From a virus, in the IMG/VR virus record IMGVR_UViG_3300042453_004886, positions 124,001 to 188,000 of that record: DNA of 64,000 nt. One strand, given 5' to 3'. Positions 36,481-48,000 of this stretch are shown piece by piece. A model generated the notes under the pieces. It was not told the origin of the DNA. It did no database searches and was given only the letters and a program-made list of their open reading frames with translations. The position numbers were made by a program, and so were the translations under genes. The first letter of the stretch is position 1. Each line of letters opens with the position of its first letter.

Positions 36481-38283
36481 ATGTCAACTGAACCAGATCC
36501 TATTCCTCCTATCACCAGAAAAACTACAAACTTTAAATTAAACCTCCACGAACGTAAGATGCGGGAGTGGACTAAAACCATGAATGATAACTTTGAAATA
36601 TTGGATAGAATTGTAGGGAAGTTGGTTCCAACTCCGCCCCCAAGTTTATCAACAAAAACTCCTGTACTTACAAATGCTTATTCAGCAAGACAAGCAGGGA
36701 CAGGTATTTTACGATCAACTGTAACAGACGCTTACATGCCTACTGTAGAAGTAAGTTCTTTTTATGACGGAGACGCTGGAACTCTAGAAGCTTTTATTAA
36801 TGGCATTTCTGTAGGTTCCAAAGTTTTATCTGAAGCAAACGATGAAGGAACCTACGACAGGCTTGTGATTGTATCTGATTCAGATCCTTACGTAGGTACT
36901 CAAGGTAAAGAAAACTTCTATAAACAGCTTACAGCTAGATTTAGCCCTTCTAATTACTTATCTCCTGGAGGCGCTGGACACACTTTTCAACTCAAACACT
37001 CTAATACAGGAGACTCTTCTACTCTAAACGTATGGGTAGATAACTCCGGATCACCTTCAATTGACCAATCCTCTGTAAGCATTTCTATGCCAAGCACAAG
37101 CTCTGGATCCTCCCAAAAAGTTGCAAGTGTAACCGGAATGACCATCGCTATTAGCGTAACAGCATCTAGCTCGACTCCGGTTGGAGAGTACTATTTAAAC
37201 TATACAAACATGTCAGGAATGCATTTAATAAGTCTCACTGGAAGTTTATTCAACTCAGTAGATAGTTTAAATGTAATGAACTGGCCAGTTAACTGGACAA
37301 CTAACAATGGTCTAACTTTTACCTTTAAAACTCAGCCACCCATGTCAAATGAAAGCCAGCCTGTTCTTGTAAGCATGGGGTCTTCCTCGCCCTCTACCCC
37401 AACATTTTCAAAACACGTATCCGGTGTTCCAGTACTAAACACAGGAGACCTCTTGAGCGTTTCCTACACTGTAAATGGAGCAGTAGGTAACTTTTATAAT
37501 GCGACTAGAGTTGCACGAATTGAATCAAGCGTTGCAAATACAGTAGATATTGCTCCAGCAACGTCTCCGTACTCTAGCGGAGACCCCATACAGGTTAATT
37601 TACAAGTTCCCATCAAATCTAACTCATTTGCAGTAAATGCAAGTTTTAAGCTACTTGGTTATAACTCTAAAGGTATTTCAGCATCCTTAGATCATTTTTC
37701 AAACTTAAGAGTAGACTCCATTTCAAACGAATCTCAAAGATTAAAGTCAGGTGCTGGTCAGTTTCCCACAAAAGGTTCAACTTCAGCTCAGTTTGGGGAT
37801 CCTTTTGATTCCACAGAATCACTGATGCTCAATGAAGAACTTTTGATGGAAGGCGGAGTTTACAAGTTTCCTCAACCTGTAAATTACTCATCTTTTGGAG
37901 GACCAGATTACTCACTTATAAATGGCGGGAGTTACAGCAATTTCAGGTGGGTAACCCTGAACCTTGGAACTTTAAGCCAAGCAAGTGGTATGTCTTTGAC
38001 ATTTCAAAATGCTGCTAACTTTGGATCAGGAGTAATCAACTCTGCTTTAAAGATATATGTAAAAGTTGATGGATCAACCGGATGGCTAGACGCCTCAACT
38101 GCTTATCAGGGAGGCGGAGTAAGTCCCGCAGATGATGGAGACGCTGCTCTGGTTGTTTCAAGCTCGAGTACTACAATAAAAAGAATAACTTTTGGACCTA
38201 CAGTAAGATCTGGAATAGTATATGCACGCATAGGAATACAAAAAGGATCTACAATATCTTTTAGTGGAGTTGTGAGGTCTTAA
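36481..38283 (+). CDS. Tail structural protein with fibre-type N terminus
   Basis: 600 residues. Residues ~14-45 (TTNFKLNLHERKMREWTKTM, NDNFEILDRIV) share the attachment pattern of the three fibres at 22547-30192 (NF-x-L ... W ... N-x-NF-x-I-D). The rest is several beta-sandwich-like domains, Ser/Gly-rich, without cysteines (TPVGEYYLNYTNMSGMHLIS, VNWTTNNGLTFTFKTQPP). Probably a fibre or baseplate appendage docking at the same site as those fibres. AGGGAG before the ATG. Confidence 0.7.
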   Translation: MSTEPDPIPPITRKTTNFKLNLHERKMREWTKTMNDNFEILDRIVGKLVPTPPPSLSTKTPVLTNAYSARQAGTGILRSTVTDAYMPTVEVSSFYDGDAGTLEAFINGISVGSKVLSEANDEGTYDRLVIVSDSDPYVGTQGKENFYKQLTARFSPSNYLSPGGAGHTFQLKHSNTGDSSTLNVWVDNSGSPSIDQSSVSISMPSTSSGSSQKVASVTGMTIAISVTASSSTPVGEYYLNYTNMSGMHLISLTGSLFNSVDSLNVMNWPVNWTTNNGLTFTFKTQPPMSNESQPVLVSMGSSSPSTPTFSKHVSGVPVLNTGDLLSVSYTVNGAVGNFYNATRVARIESSVANTVDIAPATSPYSSGDPIQVNLQVPIKSNSFAVNASFKLLGYNSKGISASLDHFSNLRVDSISNESQRLKSGAGQFPTKGSTSAQFGDPFDSTESLMLNEELLMEGGVYKFPQPVNYSSFGGPDYSLINGGSYSNFRWVTLNLGTLSQASGMSLTFQNAANFGSGVINSALKIYVKVDGSTGWLDASTAYQGGGVSPADDGDAALVVSSSSTTIKRITFGPTVRSGIVYARIGIQKGSTISFSGVVRS

Positions 38284-38284
38284 C

Positions 38285-41200
38285 ATGGCGCTGAGTGCAA
38301 ACCAAATAGCGGATATCCTGTTTAAAAAAGTAGCGGCTTCAGTATCTACTTCATCGGTGTCTAAAAACTACTTTGAAGAAGGTATTTCATCAAGGCTTGC
38401 TGTATTTGCTTCACAAATCTGGGCTGAAGAAGACAGGATTCCTGAAACTGCTCCTTTGACTTCAGACGATGTCGTACAAAAGATAGATGATCTTGTACTC
38501 GATATGGTCCCCGGCAGTCAAAATGCTTCTTACAGTCACGTCGATTTAAAAGATGTTATTCCATATAACTACGGGGATGGAAGCTACAATTACGTTCTCA
38601 AAAATAGCCAAGGTACCCGAATCGACCTTGGACAGAACGATTGGTACCTTGATACGGAATCTGGAACTTTAACTTTCTTCAATGGCGTACCTGCAAATAT
38701 GCCTCCTAAAATTAGTTGTTACAAGTACGTTGGTAAAAAAGGAATATCCAGCACGGGAAATACCTCTTCCGGTTCAAATTCAAGCTATTTGGTTGTAGAC
38801 GAGCTTACTAAAATAGCTAATCTAGACGTAGTTGGTTCTTTTGAAGGACAGCTTGCTTGCGTACTTCAAACTGACGAGCTTTACATGTGGAAAATTGATA
38901 GAAATCAATTTCCAGAGTATAGCAGCTGGGTAAAAATATCTTTTGTAGCTACAGACGAAACAAGTACCGAACTTGTTCCAAACGCATCCATGACCGTTGC
39001 GGGTAAGGTTAAAACCAGCAGTCCTAACTCAAGCGTAACAAGCGACGCTCCGATTGTTGTAGAAACAAACGATCCAAGAATGTTTGATTCCAGGGTGCCG
39101 ACGCTTCATGCCAAGAGCCACTGGGATGATAGTATCAACTCCGAGACAGGACTTCCTTTTTCTACTGACAGAATTCCAGATGTAACGGCTACTAATGTCG
39201 GTTTTATGACACCTGCCATGCTAGCAGACTTGAACAAAGCTGCTACGCTTCCATACCCGCTCAACATGAAACTCAGGGGTCAGTTTGTCTCTGAAGTATT
39301 TGATGCTACACAAGAAACTGCACCATTCTCCGAAATAAATTTAACTACTCGAGCACAAGCTAGCGGGTGGGCTTTCACTGAAACTGAGTCATCAAAAGGT
39401 ATTATTGCTAACTCAAATCCACTTGCAAAGGTACATTTATTTAGACTGAGCGGGGATCCATTAACAGATTCAAACACCAACAAAGAAATATATGCCAAAT
39501 TTAGCGTAGTAGATAACACATGGAAACTGAAATACTACACAACCGATGCTAACGGAGATGAGCAAGCTTATACGTTTACGCAAACACCTCTAGAAGCCCA
39601 TAAAGCAAAAGTTCCCAAGATCTTTGATCTCTGGGATATGCCAGTTTTTGACCCTACTCTAGCGGCTCCTGGAGCTGTTCCGGATACGGTCCCTACAGCA
39701 ACCAATACAACCTTGGGTGTTGTGACACTTGGGGGATCTGGGCCATTTGCAGCAGCTCCTAACAGCCACGCTGTGGAAGAAGAAACCGCTCACGGTGGTT
39801 TTGTCTCCAGTATAAAAGTAAATGGTGAAGAAAACGGAACACCTCCAGGCGAAGTTGTATTAAAGTCAGGCGCCGGTATGAGCATTATTCGCGCCGGTAA
39901 TCAAATTACTTTTACAAGTTCCGGCGGTGGCGGAGGAGCTACAAGTGTTTTTGCAGGAGCTGATGGTCAAATAGGGTTTACCTCACTATCAGCTGCTCCT
40001 CTTGATGCTTCTGTTCCAATTGCTTTAAGTGAGTCAGATACAAGAGTTGTTTTAAACAGCCAAGACTCACAATTTGATTCTGGTACAAAGCAATCTTTTC
40101 AAAATATTATTTTAAGATCTCAGAACACAGGATCGATTCAAGTTCCAGTTCAAGGCCAGATTGTAAGAAATCAGTCTAATCAAGTTGTAGAGTACATCAA
40201 TAACGACTGGAGACCTCTCGTTCAGATTCCAGATGCATCTACAAGTGAAAAAGGATTGATGCTACCAAGTCATGTGGCAAGTCTTCACTCAAAAGATGAC
40301 ACCACTTCACTTGTAAATAAAAAGAGAGCCAGTTTAATTCACGGGGGTAAAGAAACCAACGTAACTGGACAAACTCTTGATGTATCCTCAAAGATGAGCG
40401 GCTACTCCGCGTCAAACTCGGAATCTGAAGAGGGAATTGTTGTATTTTCACCGTATAACAAGGTTAACCTTATAGATGCAGACACAGGAAATCCTGTAAA
40501 AGACGGGGCTGACGATGTATTCGGTAGATTAACTAAATCAGGATCCAACTGGACTTTAAGTTTTTACAAGATGGTTGGATCCACTGAAAACACCTACCCC
40601 TTGAGTAGTAGAACTTTTAACTGGTACGTACAAAGAATTTTCAACCTGTACAGTTTGCCTCTCTTTGACACAACTGTTTCCGTTCCTAGCGGCGTTGTAG
40701 ATGCAGTTGCAAGAGATGCTTCAGATATTGAAAAAGGTGTCGTTTTTGTAGGTGGAACAGGTACAGAAGCTAACCGTGCCCCAACTTATGCTCAATTAAA
40801 AGCTCACCAAGATAGTAACCAAGCTCACGGTGGGATAGTTAATACATTTAGAGTATGGACAAGGGACAGTGTAGGTAACAGCTACGATAATAACCTGACC
40901 GGACTGGTTCAATTTTCTACATCTACAAAATTCAATATTGGCCTTAATGGCAATTCTATTTCTTTAGATACAAATCCAGCTACACCAATTCATCTTTCAG
41001 CTGTTAGCTTCAACAGGCCTAATATAAGTTTAAAACCGGGAGCTTTCCCAACAACTGAGTTACAACCAGGTTCTCTGCACCTAGATAATGCAGGAGAACT
41101 GTGGGTCAACTTGAGTGGGAACCCAGGAGATGCTAACTGGAGAACTGTAGGAAATGACTACTCCATAGAACGGTTTGTAGTTGGTGGAAACTCAGGCATA

Positions 41201-41854
41201 GCTACTTATACCGGAGTTGTTGTAGGAGCAGATGGAAAAGTCATCCAAGCTACTTCAACTAGCACTGCGGGTGACTCCAGGTCTATTGGAATCGTTGTTG
41301 CTGTTAACGGTGGGGGCACATCAGCAGTACCCGGAGATACAGTGTTTGTTAAAATTGATGGAATGCTTAAAAACGTTCCAATTAACAACACCGCTCAGGC
41401 TGGAGATTACCTGATCTTGAAAGCAGGGATTCTTGGTAAAGTCCACTCTGTAGGGTCTTTCCCGACTCCTTACGCTATTGCAAGAGCTGTAAAACCAAGT
41501 CAAAACGGCTATGTAGATCTTGTAATTGTTCGCATTTCTGCAGGCGTTGGGGCAGGCGGGACAAGAATAATTGATGAGTGGGATAAAGAATCCGAGTCTT
41601 ACGCAGACGGCTCTGCCCCTTATCCAAGAACTGCAGATTCTAACGGAGCTTACAGGTACTACCTTTCTCGAGAGCCTATTGTAAGTCAAGGCGTTGTAGT
41701 CGTGGCTGGAAATGTAAGGCAACCTAAAGCCAAATACAGAGTACTCCAAGACATGGTTGCCTCCTCTGCAAATTACCTTAAATGGTATGTATCCCTGAAG
41801 TATCCACTTTTACTTGATACAGATACCTTATTTGTAGAGTACTTCACGATTTAG
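38285..41854 (+). CDS. Large tail/baseplate protein with internal duplication
   Basis: 1189 residues. N-terminal helical start (ANQIADILFKKVAASVS), then beta modules. Two ~200-residue stretches near 330-530 and 670-870 share order and motifs: a KVHLF/KVNLI strand, WKLKYYT/WTLSFYK, an IFDLWDMPVFD / IFNLYSLPLFD segment, P-G-A/V-V-x-D, a LGVVTLGGSG/KGVVFVGGTG segment and AHGG. The C-terminal ~190 residues include a trimeric-spike-like part (GDTVFVKIDGMLKNVP). Probably an adhesin or baseplate spike. First of four giant proteins. Confidence 0.75.
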   Translation: MALSANQIADILFKKVAASVSTSSVSKNYFEEGISSRLAVFASQIWAEEDRIPETAPLTSDDVVQKIDDLVLDMVPGSQNASYSHVDLKDVIPYNYGDGSYNYVLKNSQGTRIDLGQNDWYLDTESGTLTFFNGVPANMPPKISCYKYVGKKGISSTGNTSSGSNSSYLVVDELTKIANLDVVGSFEGQLACVLQTDELYMWKIDRNQFPEYSSWVKISFVATDETSTELVPNASMTVAGKVKTSSPNSSVTSDAPIVVETNDPRMFDSRVPTLHAKSHWDDSINSETGLPFSTDRIPDVTATNVGFMTPAMLADLNKAATLPYPLNMKLRGQFVSEVFDATQETAPFSEINLTTRAQASGWAFTETESSKGIIANSNPLAKVHLFRLSGDPLTDSNTNKEIYAKFSVVDNTWKLKYYTTDANGDEQAYTFTQTPLEAHKAKVPKIFDLWDMPVFDPTLAAPGAVPDTVPTATNTTLGVVTLGGSGPFAAAPNSHAVEEETAHGGFVSSIKVNGEENGTPPGEVVLKSGAGMSIIRAGNQITFTSSGGGGGATSVFAGADGQIGFTSLSAAPLDASVPIALSESDTRVVLNSQDSQFDSGTKQSFQNIILRSQNTGSIQVPVQGQIVRNQSNQVVEYINNDWRPLVQIPDASTSEKGLMLPSHVASLHSKDDTTSLVNKKRASLIHGGKETNVTGQTLDVSSKMSGYSASNSESEEGIVVFSPYNKVNLIDADTGNPVKDGADDVFGRLTKSGSNWTLSFYKMVGSTENTYPLSSRTFNWYVQRIFNLYSLPLFDTTVSVPSGVVDAVARDASDIEKGVVFVGGTGTEANRAPTYAQLKAHQDSNQAHGGIVNTFRVWTRDSVGNSYDNNLTGLVQFSTSTKFNIGLNGNSISLDTNPATPIHLSAVSFNRPNISLKPGAFPTTELQPGSLHLDNAGELWVNLSGNPGDANWRTVGNDYSIERFVVGGNSGIATYTGVVVGADGKVIQATSTSTAGDSRSIGIVVAVNGGGTSAVPGDTVFVKIDGMLKNVPINNTAQAGDYLILKAGILGKVHSVGSFPTPYAIARAVKPSQNGYVDLVIVRISAGVGAGGTRIIDEWDKESESYADGSAPYPRTADSNGAYRYYLSREPIVSQGVVVVAGNVRQPKAKYRVLQDMVASSANYLKWYVSLKYPLLLDTDTLFVEYFTI

Positions 41855-41861
41855 GAATTAT

Positions 41862-44800
41862 ATGGGTGGTTACGGAAGTGGTGGATTTGGATTAGGTGGT
41901 TTTGGTGTAGGTGCTACAACCACTACAACAACGCTTGCTCCTGGTACATTTGGAGCAGGTGTTGTCAGCGGTGGCCTTAAAAAAATGCCTGCCCACGCTG
42001 TTCAAATGCAGGATGAAAGAACTTTTGCAGACCATATCAGAGATTACAGGGCAGAGCTAAATCAAAAAACCTTGGATGTATCCGAAGTTGAAAAACAAGC
42101 TCAAATACTTTTTTCTCAGCAAAAGCATGCAGCTGTAAACCAAGGAGGCCACCTTGCATCTCACATTGTTTCAGAACAAGATCTTAGCTCAACAATAAGT
42201 TTGCAAGATTACATAAATGAAGTAAAAGCAGCAAAAGGTCCTTACAGCGATCTAAGAACAGCTGTGTCTGTTGCTTTAGGAAAAACAATCGTAAGAAAAT
42301 GGAACAATGAAGCGGCATACAAAAAAGAAATAATAACTGGTTTGGATTACAAGTCAGACCTGAACAAGCTTATTTTAAGCAAAACCTTTGTAAAAGCAAA
42401 AGAAATATCAAATACAGTTGTACCTGTTCTTACTCAACAAACTGAATCGACAGACCCTGTTGTGGTCACCTCCAAGTTTTATAACAGTCCTGCAGTTTTG
42501 CCCACATCTTACGGTTGGCAGCTTTTTGACGGTGACCCTAATACCATTTTTTCTATTCCAAATAGCGGAGCAGATTATACTGCAACCGGATGGGTTCAAG
42601 TTAAATTGCCTGAAGTTAAAAAAGTTGTTTATTACAAAATTACTCCTTATGGCTCAACCTCTTGGAGTTACCAAGGATACTATGGAAGATATTATTTGGA
42701 AGATCCATCTTCTTGGGTACTACAAGGATCTCAGGATGGAGTTAATTGGACAAATCTTGACTCACGTTCTATAAGTTTTGATAGAAATCCTGGGCTAGCT
42801 GACTACTCCAAACTTTTATATGTTGATTCTCCCGGTTATTACAGATATTACAGGCTTAATCTGACAGGGCCTGGAGCTTGGGGAACAAGTATAAAAAATA
42901 TAGAGCTATACGAGTACTATGTTAATAGTGCAGGTAAAAATATAGATCGTAATCTTGTATATGATTTTGCTGATCCAGATTCTAGTAGTAAGTGGATCTT
43001 AAACAACGGTAGGCTTGAAATAAAACCATACCCTGACGGGAATTACCCAAGAACAGCTATTTACTTATCTGAAAAACTTCAAGCTCCTGGAAACAAGTTC
43101 GGTGACGGAGCAATTGGTAGGTTTAACTGGGATCAGACAGGATCTAACGTAGCATTTCAAGTCAGATCAGAAAAAGCACCTTCTGGCTCTGAAAATATTG
43201 CTGTTGGAAAAACAGTTACGTCAAACTTCACTCGAGCAGCTTCAAGTACTGCAACATTTGAAAAGCTAACAGATGGCAGTATTTCTAATTTAGAAACTGT
43301 TAATTACAATCTTACTGAATCTGGAGCAACTTCTGACGGGGATTACCCCTGGGTTCAAGTTGATCTTGGTAAAGTATTTAGACTGAATAGTATAAAAGTA
43401 TTTCATTACTACCCAAATAGTGGTGTTTTGTATTATGACAGTATTTTAGAAACATCTGAAGATGGCGTAAATTGGCAAGCTGTATTTGCCAGCGGAAGGC
43501 ACGGTGAAAGCCCTCTTACTTATGCAGAAAGTTCACAAGGTAAAACTCACAGCTTGAACGCTAGAAGAGTTAGATACGTAAGAGAAAAAATAAGAGGCTA
43601 CTCTTCAGGAAATTCTTCAAATACTACTCAAAACTTTTACAATCAAGCAATTGAAGCAAGATGGGCAGAAATCCAAGTTTACCCTCTGTCTTTTGATGAG
43701 CTTGACTGGGATCAGATCAAACGAGGTCAAGACCTCTACACGTCAAGCAATCATCAAGGTAATGACTGGTTTCAATACAAAATTATTCTTGAAGGACAAA
43801 ATCCACTGACTAAAGAGTACAGTGAATCAATTACTTTAGACACAGAATCATCTACAAATCTAAATATTAATACAAAAGAACTAAACTATAACAAAACTTC
43901 AGGGGAATGGATAAGTAAACCCTACACGATTGATAAAGACTTTGTAAAACTAAAAAGATTAAATCTATCCTACACTGGAAGCATTAATTGGACCTATCGA
44001 ACAGGTATTATGAGTGCCACGGGTATACTGTGGGATGACTGGAAAACTGTTCCTTCCAGCGGTAATGTAGAGGCTTTTAACAAGCTTAGTTATAACATTG
44101 TTCAGCTTAAAGCAAACATGCAAAGACTCACAGTACTAGATCCAAGCCCAACAATTACATCTGCACAAGCTACATACAACGCAACTGTTTATGCTGTAAC
44201 TCCTAGTGTCAGAAACGTTAGAATGAATAACTACATTCAAACTTTTCAAGGAAGCGGCCAGATACAAATTGTTTTAGATACTCAGTCAACAGGTACTGTC
44301 TTTAAAAGAATAAAGTGGAACCAAATACTTCCTTGGGACACAGGAATTTCTGTACAAGCGAGAGCTTCGGATACTTATCCTTTCGACGAGCAGAACCAGA
44401 GTTTTGAAATTATTAGAACTGCTGGAGAAGGAATAAACCAAATTGGTAGATATGTAGATGTAAGGTTTGTACTTTCTTCTTTTTCAGGAGACTATACAAG
44501 TAAAATATATAATCTTGAAATTGAGTACGAACTTTATAAAAACTATGAATCAAACAGAAATATACAAGAACTTTTTCAAGATACAATTAAAACTAATTTT
44601 GAGCTTAAAAGAAAAACTTTATACAATGAACAAAAACTTTACAGGATGTTTACAGATGTATTTGAGGACACTTCAGGTATAGGCCCTGGTTCATATAATT
44701 ACTCCTACAACGGTGTTGCTAAATATATTTACTCACCAAGGTACGAAGCAACACTTGTAACTCCTTTACTCCCAGTAAATGGTTTAATCAACAATTTTAT

Positions 44801-44999
44801 ATCGTCTATTTCTTACGACCCAGGATCAGACGGACTTATCAGAATGGAGTACTCTTTTGATAATGGTACTTCTTGGAACAAAGTAAATAGCTTTGATTTA
44901 AAAATAAGTTTAGACACTCCTGTAGAAAACCCACAATTAAAGTTAAAATTTTTAATATACGGGACTGCTAAATTATACGGCTGGGTGTTTGCTTACTAG
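41862..44999 (+). CDS. Giant structural protein, shared-end family member 1
   Basis: 1045 residues. A Gly/Phe then poly-Thr start (GGYGSGGFGLGGFGVGATTT) precedes an N-terminal module (NQGGHLASHIVSEQ ... LQDYINEVKAAKGPYSDL) also found in the next two proteins. The middle holds two discoidin-like domains (WVQVKLPEVKKVVYYKITPY, WVLQGSQDGVNWTNL; VQVDLGKVFRLNSIKVFHYY). The C terminus has the shared TNFELKRKTL...DVFEDTSGI helix and a terminal beta domain (IRMEYSFDNGTSWNKV). Helical docking ends with variable binding domains between suggest a side fibre or baseplate component. Confidence 0.75.
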   Translation: MGGYGSGGFGLGGFGVGATTTTTTLAPGTFGAGVVSGGLKKMPAHAVQMQDERTFADHIRDYRAELNQKTLDVSEVEKQAQILFSQQKHAAVNQGGHLASHIVSEQDLSSTISLQDYINEVKAAKGPYSDLRTAVSVALGKTIVRKWNNEAAYKKEIITGLDYKSDLNKLILSKTFVKAKEISNTVVPVLTQQTESTDPVVVTSKFYNSPAVLPTSYGWQLFDGDPNTIFSIPNSGADYTATGWVQVKLPEVKKVVYYKITPYGSTSWSYQGYYGRYYLEDPSSWVLQGSQDGVNWTNLDSRSISFDRNPGLADYSKLLYVDSPGYYRYYRLNLTGPGAWGTSIKNIELYEYYVNSAGKNIDRNLVYDFADPDSSSKWILNNGRLEIKPYPDGNYPRTAIYLSEKLQAPGNKFGDGAIGRFNWDQTGSNVAFQVRSEKAPSGSENIAVGKTVTSNFTRAASSTATFEKLTDGSISNLETVNYNLTESGATSDGDYPWVQVDLGKVFRLNSIKVFHYYPNSGVLYYDSILETSEDGVNWQAVFASGRHGESPLTYAESSQGKTHSLNARRVRYVREKIRGYSSGNSSNTTQNFYNQAIEARWAEIQVYPLSFDELDWDQIKRGQDLYTSSNHQGNDWFQYKIILEGQNPLTKEYSESITLDTESSTNLNINTKELNYNKTSGEWISKPYTIDKDFVKLKRLNLSYTGSINWTYRTGIMSATGILWDDWKTVPSSGNVEAFNKLSYNIVQLKANMQRLTVLDPSPTITSAQATYNATVYAVTPSVRNVRMNNYIQTFQGSGQIQIVLDTQSTGTVFKRIKWNQILPWDTGISVQARASDTYPFDEQNQSFEIIRTAGEGINQIGRYVDVRFVLSSFSGDYTSKIYNLEIEYELYKNYESNRNIQELFQDTIKTNFELKRKTLYNEQKLYRMFTDVFEDTSGIGPGSYNYSYNGVAKYIYSPRYEATLVTPLLPVNGLINNFISSISYDPGSDGLIRMEYSFDNGTSWNKVNSFDLKISLDTPVENPQLKLKFLIYGTAKLYGWVFAY

Positions 45000-45008
45000 G
45001 AGCTAAAA

Positions 45009-48000
45009 ATGAGTTCAATGAAGCGGATGCCTTATCATAGAATACTTAGACAGGCTAACACGATACAAGCTTGGTCAAACAACTTCAGGGTAGATGTTGA
45101 CAACCTCAAACAGACAATCCTGAACTACAAAAATAGGCTTGAAAACACGCTTGTACAGCCGCATGTTGCCCTTGAACAAGGTGGCCATAAAGCAAGCCAT
45201 ATCAAATCCCAGAACGCTGAATTGAGCACAGCAGAGGCATTTTGCGAAGAGATACGAGGCGCTAGAGGAGAGTTCGGCTCGATTCAAGAACGAATGGCTA
45301 ACTTGAACGGAGTAAGTTTTGTAAAAAGCTGGGGGTCTGGTTCTGAGCTTCTTAACAGTTATCAAAAGCAGACGAGTCGAGTTTTCAACAATAGACTTGA
45401 ATGTTCGGAAGAGCCTCAATTACATGAAGATATTTTTGGACTGGATAATTTAAATTACGAAAATCCGGGTTCAGACCAGTTTGACGAGTTTATTCAGGCT
45501 AATAGTATGCCTACTATAAATTCTGGAAGACTAACATCAAGTCAATCCTCTAGCTATCAGGGTAACTTTAATACAGTAGGTTATTCAAGTGATCCTTTGA
45601 ACTCAAATGAAAAAGTATTTAGAGTATTTGCTGCTTTTAGAGATAACTGGAACACTTATTCAGCTTCTTTAAGCTATACTTTTCCAGAGAAACAGTCTAG
45701 TTTTGAATCTTTACTCTTTTATACGGAATTTATACCAACTAATTCAAATCCTTACTCTTGTTATATAACTTTATACACAGATGTTAATAAGTCCATGCAA
45801 ATAAGGTTTCATCCAAGCGGTATCTACATAAATAATGTTTTTTTTGATTACTCCAACGTAAGCAATACAGCTACTTGGCTAAACCAAAAACACAAGCTAA
45901 CAATAAGTAAGTTTAAAAATATACTTTGGGAAGTAAGTCTTGACGGAGTTTTACTTGCCAGACAAAGTTACTATGACGGTTTACCAGAGGGTACCGTAAA
46001 TATTTTTACTCCATATGTAAATTTTTACGCTGAAGATACTTACGGAAATCTTGGTGGTTTTAACGTTAAAGAGTTTGGTTTAAAGCAGTTTAGCGCATCT
46101 ACGGGATCTTCAAGTTCTATTAAAATAAATCCAAACAATACTCTTACACTTTCCACAGGTAAATTTACTGGAACCTACACAAGCCCTATCAGATCTATAC
46201 AAAAAGATAGAGGATCTGTTGCTAAAAAAGTTATAAATGACTACACAGGCCCGGCACCTAAGGTATACGCAAGGTTTTCAACTTCTGAGTCTGGTATAAA
46301 AAATGAATCTTGGACATTTTTAAACAATCAAGGAGATATACTAAATTCTGTAAGATCAAAACCTTACTACCAATTAAAGTTAGATTTATCTGGGTCAGGA
46401 TCTGTAACAAATCAGGGATCTACTTTACTTCTTGATACTTTTGAGAATTATAAAGCAACTACTCTGTGTAAAAATGGAAATCCAATAGCAAGTAGTTCAA
46501 ATATAGCAGCAAATTTAATTAAACCTTTTACAAATGATGAAAATAATTTATCAAGTTACTGGGAGGGAACAGAGCGTGAAAGTTCTATAATAACCAGTTG
46601 GATAGGATACAATTTTAATGCTCCTGTATCTGTAAAAACAATTATTTTTGCACAAGCTTACATATTTGCTTCATCCGTAACTGGATGGAACTGGTTATCA
46701 AGTATTAAAGTCCAAAAATCTGATGATGGTACTAGTTGGCAAGATGTAAAAACCTATGCAATTGTTGCAGATTCAAGAGTTCAAATTATTAATGTACCTG
46801 AAACAGAACCAGCCCAATATTGGAGATTGAAAGCAAACAGTCAATCTGTAAGATCTTCTTCTTACATTGGTTGGGCTTTGTCGCTTCTTCAAATGTTTGA
46901 TGAAGAGTTTATTTTAAAAGAAACCCAAGAAAGTGTAACAATTACAGATAAACTATACTTTCAAGGCAGCACTTCTCAAGGTATACCAAACGGCGACTTT
47001 TCAAATGAGCTTGAAGGTTGGGTAGCTAATGCTCAAGTTACAAACCTTGATCCAACAAAAATAGCAGCTTGGCAAGAAGCTAGTTCTGGGCCTTACCAAA
47101 TAAACGGAATTGATACAAGTTTACAGAGTCCTAATTTTGTAATAAGTGGCCCAATAGAAATAGCATATAAGAATAAATTCACCGGAGCGCCAAACACAGT
47201 TGCAAAGCTAAGAGTCTATGACTCTTCAACAAATGCTTTACTGGATGAAAGAGACCTGCAAAAAATCGAATCTTGGACAACATCCACTTACTACCCTCCT
47301 AAATCAATTTTAAATAAATCCGTATATTTAAAATTTTATGTAAGTACTTATTGGAGCTATTACCTTGACCGGTCTTCTGTTTACGTAGGTGTGGGAGTTT
47401 CCTATATAAAACTAGGTACTGCAAGCTATACTTCAGTGCCGAAAAAATTAGAAGGCAACAAAGTAAAAAAATTAAATTGGAAGCAGAAAGTTGGCTCAGG
47501 AGAATTGGTAGCTGACTCAGCTTACCCAGTTGTTTTTGTAAAAAGTGGAAGCACACCTGGAGAAACTCTTTTAAACAGCGAAGTAAATTTACCAGTTCAA
47601 ATAACTCCTTCAGGTGAGTGGGCAAACTGTTCAGTAAACCTTGATCAGCTTGGAGAATACTTTTGTATTGGAGTTTCTTTTGGTGTTGTTGGAACACACG
47701 ACCATCTTATCGAACTAGATGAGTTTGAAATTGAGTGGGAAAAAATAACTCTTGAAACTTCTCCAGTTGTTTCAAAAACAACTTTGCAGTACGAAAGCTA
47801 TTTGTATTACCTTGATGGACAAACTTACTACATGTTTGATTCTAATGATAAAGGAACAAAGTGGGGTAGGTTTTTTTGCGAGGGTGGTTTAGAACCCACA
47901 GCTTCAAACGATAATAATTACTGGGATCGAAGAGTACTTAAAAATGTTACAGAAAACTATCTTACGGTAGATGACTTTAGCAACTGCAAATCTCAGTCTG

